NCBI GenBank assembly: GCA_900104375.1
Contig: LT629302.1
Location: 3,578,480 to 3,642,479 of the forward strand
Source of the DNA: Flavobacteriaceae bacterium MAR_2010_188
GTDB lineage: Bacteria; Bacteroidota; Bacteroidia; Flavobacteriales; Flavobacteriaceae
DNA length: 64,000 bases
Direction of reading: 5' to 3'
Every line of letters begins with the position of its first letter. The stretch's first letter is position 1. Position numbers and translations under genes: made by a program. A model generated the notes under the pieces. The model searched no databases, had not been told where the DNA came from, and was given only the letters and a program-made list of their open reading frames with translations. Of the stretch, positions 55,601-62,786 are shown one piece after another.

Positions 55601-55643
55601 TTTCGGCTCTGAGGGTTGGGGGTTTGAATCCCTCCGGGGTCAC
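55601..55643 (+). pseudogene. Terminal orphan tRNA-Arg 3' half (probable original 3' end)
   Basis: Identical to the tRNA-Arg 3' part but followed by TACAAGC rather than AAAGGAAATGG, so the element-specific hairpin is absent here. A canonical terminator follows eight bases later. This is most simply the original 3' end of the tRNA gene before insertion. Confidence 0.85.
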
Positions 55644-55651
55644 TACAAGCG

Positions 55652-55681
55652 AAAAGTCTGCACGAGAGTGCAGACTTTTTT
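55652..55681 (+). terminator. Terminator after the tRNA-Arg/GIY-YIG array
   Basis: AAAAGTCTGCAC pairs with GTGCAGACTTTT around a GAGA loop, followed by further T. Probably the ancestral tRNA-Arg terminator. Confidence 0.93.
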
Positions 55682-55991
55682 AATTCAAACGGCGGTAAAA
55701 GCCCATGCTTTTATAAATCGATTGAATTAAAAAAGCAGATCGCTTAAAGCGATGTGGACTTTTATTTTTAATTTTCTAGCAAATCAACGGTTGAAAATCA
55801 TCTGCTCTTCAAATTAATAGAAATCCTCCGCTGCAACTATTTAGGATTAATGGAAAGAATTCGCATATTTCATATCCATTAATCTACACTTCATCTAAAT
55901 TCATTTAAAAGTTAAAGGACTGAGATTCATATTCAATACCTTTAGTCAACTATTACTCAATCCCTCAGTCATTTATTAAAATTAAACTATC
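55682..55991. other. Intergenic stretch with no gene seen
   Basis: About 310 bases. It holds a short hairpin (GATCGCTTAAAGCGAT, 55739-55754) and other AT-rich partial inverted repeats near 55693-55740. No credible coding frame, tRNA or promoter was recognised. Confidence 0.55.
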
Positions 55992-56843
55992 GTGAGCTTT
56001 CTCATACCCACAATCGAACATTCCATTGGAGAGAAAATTGTACTCGTTGCATTTTTTTCAATCTTTATTGGGCTTATGATATACATCTCTTTAAAGATTG
56101 CCGAAATGAGCTATGCCATGAGGCACCGTCGTCCGGCATATATCCATTTTCCTTTCTTCCTAAGGCAACTTAATACCAATCAAAAAGCCATTTTAAATAA
56201 TGAGTTTCCTTTTTACAGGAAATTGAAAACTAAGCACAAGCGTTATTTTGAACACAGAGTGGTGTCCTTTATAAGGGATAAGGATTTTATTGGTAGGGAA
56301 GGTCTTCAGATTACCGATGAAATGAAAATATTAATCTCTGCAACTGCGGTCATGGTGACCTTTGGGTTTCGTGATTTTTATATTGGCCTGATCAACAAAA
56401 TATTCATTTACCCGGCTCAGTTCTACTCTAAGGCGAACAACTCTTATCATAAAGGTGAATTTAATCCCCGTCTACAAACTCTAGTCCTCTCTTGGAAGCA
56501 TTTTAGGAAGGGATTTGAAATAAAAGACGACAATGTAAACCTCGGCATTCATGAATTTGCCCACGCCGTGCACATGAACAGCATTAAAGAAAGGGATATT
56601 AGCTCAACCATTTTCTCGGATTCTTTTAAGGAAATGACCGAACTGCTTACTGAAAAGAAGGAGTTGCGAGAAGAATTGATCGCTTCAAATTACTTTCGAA
56701 ACTACGCCTATACCAACCAGTTTGAGTTTCTTGCGGTAATCATTGAATCCTTTATAGAAACACCAGAAGAATTTCAATCCCAATTTCCAGAAATCTATAG
56801 TAAGACCAAGCAGATGCTCAATTTTAATTTTGCTGGTTACTAG
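55992..56843 (+). CDS. Membrane-anchored zinc peptidase, MtfA/M90 family
   Basis: A 283-residue protein with an N-terminal helix (residues 15-36, KIVLVAFFSIFIGLMIYISLKI) and an MtfA-like zinc-peptidase domain. GIHEFAHAVHM at about residue 192 gives the HExxH motif, and the third ligand is probably the Glu in FLAVIIESF near residue 255. In E. coli MtfA regulates the Mlc repressor and has peptidase activity; the Bacteroidota proteins add the membrane anchor. It starts with GTG at 55992. The 3' end overlaps that of the convergent rpe by 20 bases. Confidence 0.87.
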   Translation: MSFLIPTIEHSIGEKIVLVAFFSIFIGLMIYISLKIAEMSYAMRHRRPAYIHFPFFLRQLNTNQKAILNNEFPFYRKLKTKHKRYFEHRVVSFIRDKDFIGREGLQITDEMKILISATAVMVTFGFRDFYIGLINKIFIYPAQFYSKANNSYHKGEFNPRLQTLVLSWKHFRKGFEIKDDNVNLGIHEFAHAVHMNSIKERDISSTIFSDSFKEMTELLTEKKELREELIASNYFRNYAYTNQFEFLAVIIESFIETPEEFQSQFPEIYSKTKQMLNFNFAGY

Positions 56844-57504
56844 TTTCTAGTGTAAGTTTTTTTAAGTTTGAAATCGTTTGTGAAGGGTCATCGCTGGCAA
56901 AAACAAAACTACCAGCGACAAGTACATCTGCCCCCAACTCTAAAAGCTTTTCAGCGTTTTTATCAGTAACTCCGCCATCGATTTCAATCAGCGCATCAGA
57001 ACCTTTAGAAACAATTAATGCCTTAAGTTCACTAAGCTTCGGATAAGTGTTTTCGATAAAACTCTGGCCTCCAAATCCTGGATTAACACTCATTAGGCAA
57101 ACCATATCTATATCATTGATAACATCCGCTAAAAGTGTAATTGAAGTGTGTGGATTAATTGCGACTGCCGCTTGCATTCCTTCAGATTTAATAGCTTGTA
57201 TAGTGCTGTGAAGATGGGGACAGGCTTCGTAATGCACAGTGAGTATATTTGCACCGAGTTGGGCAAATTTTGTGATATACCGTTCTGGTTGTACAATCAT
57301 TAGATGAACATCTAAGGGCTTCTTGCTATAATGCTTAATGGCCTTGAGAACGGGCATACCAAAAGAGATATTTGGTACAAATACACCATCCATAATATCT
57401 ATGTGAAGCCAATCCGCGTCGCTTTGGTTTACCATTTCAATATCCTTTTGTAGGTTGGCGAAATCTCCTGCAAGTATAGATGGGGCAATAAGTTTAGACT
57501 TCAT
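56824..57504 (-). CDS. rpe: Ribulose-phosphate 3-epimerase
   Basis: A 226-residue TIM-barrel enzyme interconverting ribulose-5-phosphate and xylulose-5-phosphate in the pentose phosphate pathway. Motifs: APSILAGDFANL at the N-terminus, WLHIDIMDGVFVPNISFG (metal-binding His and Asp), DVHLMI, MSVNPGFGGQSFI and EIDGGV near the end with the active-site Asp. ATG at 57504 (MKSKLIAPSIL) is preferred over an upstream ATG eight codons earlier. It lies downstream of rpoD with two hairpins between. Confidence 0.96.
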   Translation of the reverse strand: MKSKLIAPSILAGDFANLQKDIEMVNQSDADWLHIDIMDGVFVPNISFGMPVLKAIKHYSKKPLDVHLMIVQPERYITKFAQLGANILTVHYEACPHLHSTIQAIKSEGMQAAVAINPHTSITLLADVINDIDMVCLMSVNPGFGGQSFIENTYPKLSELKALIVSKGSDALIEIDGGVTDKNAEKLLELGADVLVAGSFVFASDDPSQTISNLKKLTLETSNQQN

Positions 57505-57621
57505 AATGAGCGATCTCAGTTTATGCAAAAGTAAATAAATTTGAAGCTTCTGCTCGGAAGGAACGAGATATAATTTGGAAACTTAAAATAAATAGAGAGA
57601 TTTGGAAGTTATATAAAATAT

Positions 57622-57648
57622 GAACCTCCGGTAATCAGCCGGAGGTTC
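57622..57648. terminator. Hairpin between rpoD and rpe
   Basis: GAACCTCCGG pairs perfectly with CCGGAGGTTC around a 7-base loop. The T run is weak on either strand, so it may be a processing or partial terminator signal. Confidence 0.45.
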
Positions 57649-57668
57649 TATCATCAATCAAAAAACGA

Positions 57669-57705
57669 ACAGTTATGAGAATCCCACTTTCGTGGGACTA
57701 ACTGT
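57669..57705. repeat. REP-like cruciform downstream of rpoD
   Basis: The inner hairpin TCCCAC-TTTC-GTGGGA (57682-57697) is nested in an outer ACAGTT/AACTGT pair. The inner part matches the form of 54462-54481. It may also serve to end rpoD transcription. Confidence 0.55.
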
Positions 57706-57741
57706 TTGTTGTCGTAATTTTGTCGTAATTTTTTAAAATTA

Positions 57742-58605
57742 CTAACCTAAATAAGTCTTTAATATTTTGCTTCTAGAAGTATGTTTTAGTCTTCTAATTG
57801 CTTTTTCTTTTATTTGTCTTACTCTTTCTCTAGTTAAATCAAATGTTTCGCCGATTTCTTCAAGAGTCATAGGATGTTGGTTACCAAGTCCAAAATATAA
57901 ACGGATTACGTCTGCTTCTCTAGGGGTCAATGTTTCTAACGCTCTTTCAATTTCAGTTCTAAGAGATTCATGTAATAAGTCTCTATCTGGATTTGGTGAT
58001 TCACCACTACGAAGTACATCGTAAAGGTTAGAATCTTCACCTTCAACTAAAGGAGCATCCATCGATACGTGACGGCCAGAGTTCTTCATAGACTCCTTAA
58101 CGTCATTAATCGTCATATCCAACTCTTTCGCTATTTCTTCGGCACTTGGCGGACGCTCATGACTTTGCTCTAAAAATGCAAAAGTCTTATTGATTTTGTT
58201 AATAGATCCAATCTTGTTAAGAGGTAATCTCACAATACGAGACTGCTCTGCCAATGCTTGTAAAATAGACTGACGAATCCACCATACCGCATAAGAAATG
58301 AATTTGAAACCTCTAGTTTCATCAAACCTTTGTGCAGCTTTGATTAGACCTAGGTTGCCTTCATTGATTAAATCTGGTAAGGTTAAACCTTGGTTTTGAT
58401 ATTGTTTTGCAACAGATACCACGAAACGTAAATTGGCTTTTGTCAGTTTTTCTAAAGCGAGTTGGTCACCAGCTTTAATTCGCTGTGCCAATTCTACTTC
58501 TTCATCTGCTGTGATCAGATCAACTTTGCCAATTTCCTGTAGGTATTTGTCTAAGGATGCAGTTTCCCTGTTGGTAACCTGCTTTGTAATTTTTAGCTGT
58601 CTCAT
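57742..58605 (-). CDS. rpoD: Primary sigma factor RpoD (Bacteroidota type)
   Basis: A 287-residue group 1 sigma factor. Region 1.2 ([26 protein letters not shown]) opens the protein with no region 1.1, as in Bacteroidota primary sigma factors. Regions 2.1-2.4 follow ([53 protein letters not shown]), then region 3 and region 4.2 ([30 protein letters not shown]). It directs RNA polymerase to TTTG/TAnnTTTG promoters such as that at 7439-7470. In this genome it is separated from pnp by an accessory island. Confidence 0.96.
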   Translation of the reverse strand: MRQLKITKQVTNRETASLDKYLQEIGKVDLITADEEVELAQRIKAGDQLALEKLTKANLRFVVSVAKQYQNQGLTLPDLINEGNLGLIKAAQRFDETRGFKFISYAVWWIRQSILQALAEQSRIVRLPLNKIGSINKINKTFAFLEQSHERPPSAEEIAKELDMTINDVKESMKNSGRHVSMDAPLVEGEDSNLYDVLRSGESPNPDRDLLHESLRTEIERALETLTPREADVIRLYFGLGNQHPMTLEEIGETFDLTRERVRQIKEKAIRRLKHTSRSKILKTYLG

Positions 58606-58696
58606 TTAATTTTCTTAGATATAAAGGTGAAAAATTATAGTTGCTATGTAGTTATACGTAACAAACTCTAAAAAAGTTACAAAACGACAAAAAAAA

Positions 58697-59071
58697 TTAA
58701 ATCTTTATTGGATTTTTATCATTTAGGTTGATATCATCAAGCATTTCATTGGTAAACTTGTAATGACCTCTTGTGGTAATCAATCTAAATCTCTGTGATC
58801 TCATAGTGCTAATGGTGTTTAAGAATAACCATTTAGACTTTAATAATTTTGGCATTGAAGACTTTAAACTAATATCGAAGATATGTTTTCTTCCCTCTTT
58901 TTCTGCCACGATATCTGGTGTTATAGTAATATCGCTACCTTTTTTTGCGTACGATTTTGGAGTTTCGTAGCCCTCAACATCTGCTTTGATGTTTTCGAAT
59001 CCGTGTTGCTTTAAATAGTCTACTGACGTATTTAAAAAGTCTGAATATTTCTCTTTGTCTGTATAAATCAT
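58697..59071 (-). CDS. Conserved-looking hypothetical protein, 124 aa
   Basis: No family is assigned with certainty. The 124 residues form an alpha/beta pattern: a helix (YSDFLNTSVDYLKQHGF), a polar segment with GSDITITPDIVAEKEGRKHIFDISLKS, then a helix and LITTRGHYKFTNEMLDDINL. The D...D-x-S-x-K arrangement is faintly like a restriction-endonuclease-like core, but the match is weak and I do not claim nuclease activity. It sits upstream of rpoD on the same strand, before the accessory island. The ending is short and charged. Confidence 0.7.
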   Translation of the reverse strand: MIYTDKEKYSDFLNTSVDYLKQHGFENIKADVEGYETPKSYAKKGSDITITPDIVAEKEGRKHIFDISLKSSMPKLLKSKWLFLNTISTMRSQRFRLITTRGHYKFTNEMLDDINLNDKNPIKI

Positions 59072-59216
59072 AACCTATAATTTAACATTTAAATCCGTAA
59101 AAGCAATTATAAGCCGTTGTTTAACAATTATTTGTGTATATCTAGGGGTTTTTCCTTACAATTTGATAGGAATTGAGTGTTTCCCAATAAATTTTAGAAT
59201 GTGTTTAAGACATAAT

Positions 59217-59250
59217 TAAAAAACCCCGTAAGATATCTTTCGGGGTTTTT
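59217..59250. terminator. Bidirectional terminator beside the pnp remnant
   Basis: AAAACCCCG pairs with CGGGGTTTT around an AT-rich loop, with A and T runs outside on both strands. It lies 20 bases beyond the end of the pnp remnant and may be the ancestral pnp terminator. Confidence 0.9.
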
Positions 59251-59270
59251 GCTTATATGGTATAGAAAAC

Positions 59271-59447
59271 TTAATCTCTATCTTCTCTTGGTTTTCTGTC
59301 ACCACAATTATCATCTCGTCTACGATCTACTCCACCACGGCTATCGCGGCCTCGGACCCCTTGATCCGCGATTATCGCGTCCGCCACTACTACTGCTATC
59401 ACGATTGTTATCTCTTGGTGGTCTTTCAGTGTATCCTTCAGGTTTGT
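59271..59447 (-). pseudogene. Remnant copy of the pnp 3' end (RG/RD-rich tail)
   Basis: The minus strand reads [20 protein letters not shown]..., then after a frameshift [25 protein letters not shown] and a stop. The intact pnp at 62787 ends [20 protein letters not shown] ... [20 protein letters not shown]. Both ends of the fragment are nearly identical to the intact gene at base level, while the middle has diverged. Homology stops at about 59447, where a T9SS cargo remnant begins. Confidence 0.9.
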
Positions 59448-59477
59448 CCAACAAAACTTTATGGGATATTTTGATTT

Positions 59478-59896
59478 CTATTCTAAAACTAAACGTTTTG
59501 ATATACTGCCTTCTTTATTGCTCAATTTTACAAGATATAAACCGGATTGTAAACAAATTAAATCAAGTTCTAGGGTGTCTTCATTACTTTTTAAATTCGC
59601 TGTGTAAACTCCTTGTCGCAATGTATCATTAATAAAAACAGAATTTCAAATCGCATGGTGCAGATATACAAGACCTGTAGATGGATTGGGGTATAGTGTG
59701 AAATTGTCGTCCAAAAACTCTGTAGCGCTTAACGAACAACTCCGTCTCCATCCATAGTTTTGCATGTTCCTGAATTCCAGTTAAACGCATCGTTCTATGA
59801 ATGCCCATCACCACCGCGTGTCCGAGTTCTTATTTCAGCAAAAGCGAATTGCTGCAAGAAAAGAAACCCATTAAAAAGTGAGCAAAATCTTTTCAT
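59478..59896 (-). pseudogene. Degraded T9SS cargo gene with type A sorting domain
   Basis: The minus strand starts at ATG 59896 with a signal-like segment (MKRFCSLFNGFLFLQQFAFA), then passes through several stops and a frameshift. It ends in a recognisable type A C-terminal sorting domain (FTLYPNPSTGLVYL, an in-frame TGA, then LQSGLYLVKLSNKEGSISKR, stop at 59478). The YPNPSTG and final LYLVKL..KRLVLE patterns are characteristic of proteins exported by the Bacteroidota type IX system. The middle keeps short pieces such as NDAFNWNSGTC and TMDGDG. Too many lesions for a functional product. Confidence 0.85.
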
Positions 59897-60029
59897 AACG
59901 AAATTTTTAATAGTGATTTAAATAATACTTTTTTAGTAAAGCAAATCCACCTGGTGTTTTACTCCAGTTTTTAAAGATAAAGCATCTCTGTCTTTCTTAT
60001 GATCGGAATCAATACATTATTCATCCTTC

Positions 60030-60776
60030 TCATTGTGCTTCAAGCGTAAAGGAAAAAGGTAAATTATAATACCCGTATAACTCAGCAGTAGCATTATTGC
60101 GTAAAGCAGCCACATTTGAGTATAGCGAACAAGCACCTACCGGAGTTATTGTCCAAATATCAGGATTGATACTTGTTCTTGTGACAACTGCAAAAGCAGT
60201 TGGACTATCACTCACATCCTCAAGTCCTTTATGAAAACTCACTCTCCATGCCGTTGTGCTGTTGGAAATGCCATTACCAATATAAATACATTCGGTGGCA
60301 GGATTTCCGTTCACTCCGAGATTCTGAAGTGGAATAAATGGGCTGGTGCCAAATACTGATCCTCCTGTCGAGAAATGGTAGTTCTCGCTAGTGCTTGGAT
60401 CAGGCCGGTAAGTATTACCGTCAACAGGATTATTAAAATTGTAATTCACCCATCTTGTTACTTTAGCATTTTTAACTTTTGACGGAGGAGCAAAAGTATT
60501 AAAGGCAAATGTTCCAGATTGATCAAGTATTGCTTGGACATAATCTATGCCATTAAAATAATCCCCTTTACCATCGCTTGTAATATTATTCCCCTCAGCA
60601 TCATTGACTGTCACTTTTAACGAAATCACAGCAAGGGCGTTAGGTTTCCCACCTCTTAAATTAGCCGTAGCAATTTTCTCTGAATCAGATTCTGTCACAT
60701 TACTAACATCTTCTTTGCTACAGGATAGAACTATTGTTGTTAGCAACAATACATTCAAAATAAAATTTGTTTTCAT
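60030..60776 (-). CDS. Lipoprotein of unknown function, 248 aa
   Basis: Not recognised beyond being a lipoprotein: MKTNFILNVLLLTTIVLSCSKED has a clear lipobox (LSCS, Cys at about residue 19). The mature part is polar and beta-rich with many Asn, Thr and Gly (for example VISLKVTVNDAEGNNITSDGKGDYFNGIDYVQAIL, YRPDPSTSENYHFSTGGSVFG, ECIYIGNGISNSTTAWRVSFHKG) and ends in SFTLEAQ. The start at 60776 is chosen for the signal; an upstream ATG would add nine residues. It lies in the accessory island, divergent from a LuxR-type regulator with about 230 bases between. Confidence 0.8.
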   Translation of the reverse strand: MKTNFILNVLLLTTIVLSCSKEDVSNVTESDSEKIATANLRGGKPNALAVISLKVTVNDAEGNNITSDGKGDYFNGIDYVQAILDQSGTFAFNTFAPPSKVKNAKVTRWVNYNFNNPVDGNTYRPDPSTSENYHFSTGGSVFGTSPFIPLQNLGVNGNPATECIYIGNGISNSTTAWRVSFHKGLEDVSDSPTAFAVVTRTSINPDIWTITPVGACSLYSNVAALRNNATAELYGYYNLPFSFTLEAQ

Positions 60777-61007
60777 TATATAATTCTTCAAGGTTAATAA
60801 CAAAGTAAACGTAAAACATAATTTTGCATAAAAAAATACACATTACTGGGTAATTTTTTTCACATAATCGTTCAACCATTCAGTTTGTCGATTTATATCC
60901 TTTTGAGTATTAGCGACAGATAACAATTTCATATCTAAAATAAATGTACCTAAACCTATACTGAATTTTTGACTACTTTTAGTTAACTTCTATCAACACA
61001 ATGGATT

Positions 61008-61784
61008 ATGGAATCTGGTATCGATAAGCTCTATCAAGTTTTTAAGTCTCAGAACACAATTCTTATACCGGTTGAGACCATTAAAGTCAATGAAATAGTG
61101 GAACAAATTTCCTCATTGTTTGCTGCAGGTTCTTTTTACTATTTTATATTTAATTTGGTAACAATGGAGTTTGATTATGTTAGTGAAGGTACGCGGCCTC
61201 TTTTAGGGATTGAGCCAGGTGATTATACGTTTATGAAACTTCTTAAGCGGATGCATCCGGAAGACCAAGAACTGATGATTTTAAAGGAATCAACTTTTTT
61301 GAACCAAATGTTAAATATCACTCCTAGAGAAGATATTACAAAATACAAAACCGTTTATTTAATGCGGCTTAAGAGCAAAGACGGTGCCTATAAAACCTAT
61401 TTACAGCAAGTGACAGCACTCATAATCTCCGAGGATGGCAAAATTCAACAAACAATGGGTGTACATACCGATGTCCACTATTTAAAAATACCATTTGATC
61501 ATAGAATATCTTTTATACCTACAGATTCCAAATTACAATCCTATTATTTTGAGTCTTTAAATAATGAATATGTCTTAAGCAGTGGACTTTCAGATAAATT
61601 TACAAAGCGTGAACAAGAAATTATCAAGTTGTTGGGTCAGGGAAAAAGAGCAGATGAAATAGCTGATATACTCTATATTTCCAAGGTTACGGTCAATACG
61701 CACAAGAAGAATATTTTAAGAAAATCAAATTCCAAAAATTCAACAGAACTGATGGTTAAATGTTTGAGGGATGGTTTTATTTAA
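61008..61784 (+). CDS. PAS-LuxR family transcriptional regulator
   Basis: A 258-residue protein. A PAS fold is likely at about residues 40-160 (FYYFIFNLVTMEFDYVSEGTRPLLGIEPGDYTFMKLLKRMHPEDQELM ... RLKSKDGAYKTYLQQVTAL ... GVHTDVHYLK). A LuxR-type helix-turn-helix follows at about residues 195-255 (FTKREQEIIKLLGQGKRADEIADILYISKVTVNTHKKNILRKSNSKNSTEL). It is probably a ligand- or redox-responsive regulator. It is divergent from the island lipoprotein gene, its closest candidate target. The 3' end overlaps the hydrolase remnant by eight bases. Confidence 0.9.
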   Translation: MESGIDKLYQVFKSQNTILIPVETIKVNEIVEQISSLFAAGSFYYFIFNLVTMEFDYVSEGTRPLLGIEPGDYTFMKLLKRMHPEDQELMILKESTFLNQMLNITPREDITKYKTVYLMRLKSKDGAYKTYLQQVTALIISEDGKIQQTMGVHTDVHYLKIPFDHRISFIPTDSKLQSYYFESLNNEYVLSSGLSDKFTKREQEIIKLLGQGKRADEIADILYISKVTVNTHKKNILRKSNSKNSTELMVKCLRDGFI

Positions 61785-62332
61785 AGACGGTATCTGCAAT
61801 TCTCTTTATTGTTTTTGTGAACTCTTCAGGTTTTTCTAAACTGGGATAATGTCCACAATCCTCAAAACGAATAAGCTTACAAGTTCCTTTAGATTTATTC
61901 ACCGCTTCCAACAAGTAGTTTGTAATTCAAATATCGTGCGACCCGGCAATAATAAATTTAGGAATTTTAAGTTTGGTGAAAATTTCAAACTGATTTGACC
62001 AATTGTTTTCGGTAAGATCCCTGACCAATGCATTTCTAACTTGAGGATTTGTTTCTTTATAGGACTTAATTAAACTATCAACTAATTTTTTGTCAAATAC
62101 CAGTTTATTGGCAGCCGTTTCAATTTCAGGATCGGTGGCACTTTCTGAAACATATATTTGCAATTCAGACACAGGCATAAGAGCTTTTTCAAAAATCAAA
62201 GGTCTTTTTAGAGGTGGTGTTCCAAAAACAACCAATCCCTTCAATATTGGTATTTTTTCTGAAACCTCAATACCAATATGCCCACCACCGGAATTGCCAG
62301 CGATTAAAGTATCGTCATCAATTCGGTTTAAA
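61777..62332 (-). pseudogene. Alpha/beta-hydrolase remnant: 5'-truncated with in-frame TGA
   Basis: The minus-strand frame reads LLNRIDDDTLIAGNSGGGHIGIEVSEKI (nucleophile elbow GNSGGG), then KGLVVFGTPPL, IPKFIIAGSHDI, a TGA at about 61927, and continues in the same frame as ITNYLLEAVNKSKGTCKLIRFEDCGHYPSLEKPEEF (catalytic His) to a stop at 61777. The N-terminal third, including the oxyanion loop, is missing; homology is cut at about 62332 where a barrel-gene remnant begins. The single stop plus the truncation argue for a dead gene. Confidence 0.8.
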
Positions 62333-62549
62333 AGAGATCACTACAATCAATTTAAAATTAGGAGCCAAATTGGGACGAACTTTTTATTTTAGATTCGAAA
62401 TTGGACATGGTTTTGGAGATATTCCAGACCATTTTTTTGTAAGTAATGATTCGGGAGAAAATACTTATGAAGATATGCCGGATATTCCAAGCCTCTCCAC
62501 TTCAGGAATTCCCGTGAACATCTTTGGAGTTGGTTTGGCGCTTTTTTAG
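62333..62549 (+). pseudogene. C-terminal remnant of an outer-membrane barrel protein
   Basis: The plus frame gives EITTINLKLGAKLGRTFYFRFEIGHGFGDIPDHFF ... PSLSTSGIPVNIFGVGLALF and a stop at 62549. Alternating hydrophobic residues and the terminal aromatic/Leu-Phe ending resemble the last strands of an outer-membrane barrel. No start or signal peptide belongs to it; it is joined abruptly to the hydrolase remnant at about 62332. The identity of the parent is unknown. Confidence 0.6.
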
Positions 62550-62721
62550 AATGTGAAGTTCACTAATCACAATTTGAAAAATTTTGGCAATTAAAAATTA
62601 TGGAAAAAAGTCCTAAATTTTATCTAAAATCTGGTAATTATGGCTATTATAATATTGTTTGACCTAATTTGAATCAACAATGAATCGTTTTTGAATCTTA
62701 ATTGATACTTTATTCCAAGAA

Positions 62722-62762
62722 CAAAAAAAAACCTCACAGGTCTTTGAGATCTGTGAGGTTTG
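62722..62762 (-). terminator. Terminator of pnp
   Basis: ACCTCACAG pairs with CTGTGAGGT around a GTCTTTGAGAT loop. On the minus strand it is followed by a run of nine or ten T, 25 bases after the pnp stop. Confidence 0.92.
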
Positions 62763-62786
62763 CAATTTAAAAGGTTTGAAATAGAA

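Larger units (their letters stand above)
54518..55643 (+). mobile_element. Tandem array of three 361-bp tRNA-targeting GIY-YIG elements
   Basis: Units start at 54518, 54879 and 55240, and a final 43-base partial copy lies at 55601-55643. Each unit contains, in order, the tRNA-Arg 3' part from the anticodon loop to the discriminator, an imperfect hairpin (54566-54594 in unit 1), an 80-codon GIY-YIG nuclease gene, and the 20-bp palindrome CCTGCCTGCCGGCAGGCAGG. The units differ by only a few substitutions. The arrangement fits an element that inserts at the anticodon loop while restoring the tRNA on its left side, with later insertions or duplications stacking in tandem. The original tRNA terminator appears displaced to 55652. 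Confidence 0.8.

Noticed and set aside
54518-55643. Regular direct repeats that could suggest a CRISPR array
   Set aside because: The period is 361 bp, the repeated part includes whole coding genes, and there are no unique short spacers.
58697-59071. Reading this gene as a PD-(D/E)XK nuclease
   Set aside because: Only a loose D...DxSxK pattern is visible, which is too weak to name a function.
59249-59632. A 127-codon plus-strand frame across the pnp remnant
   Set aside because: It is antisense to the remnant and the T9SS sorting-domain remnant, and its Leu/Arg-rich composition is an artefact of the repeats.
61924-61932. In-frame TGA in the hydrolase remnant as a possible selenocysteine codon
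   Set aside because: The position (GSHDI-stop-ITNYL) is not an active-site position, no selenocysteine-insertion hairpin is apparent, and the gene is truncated anyway.
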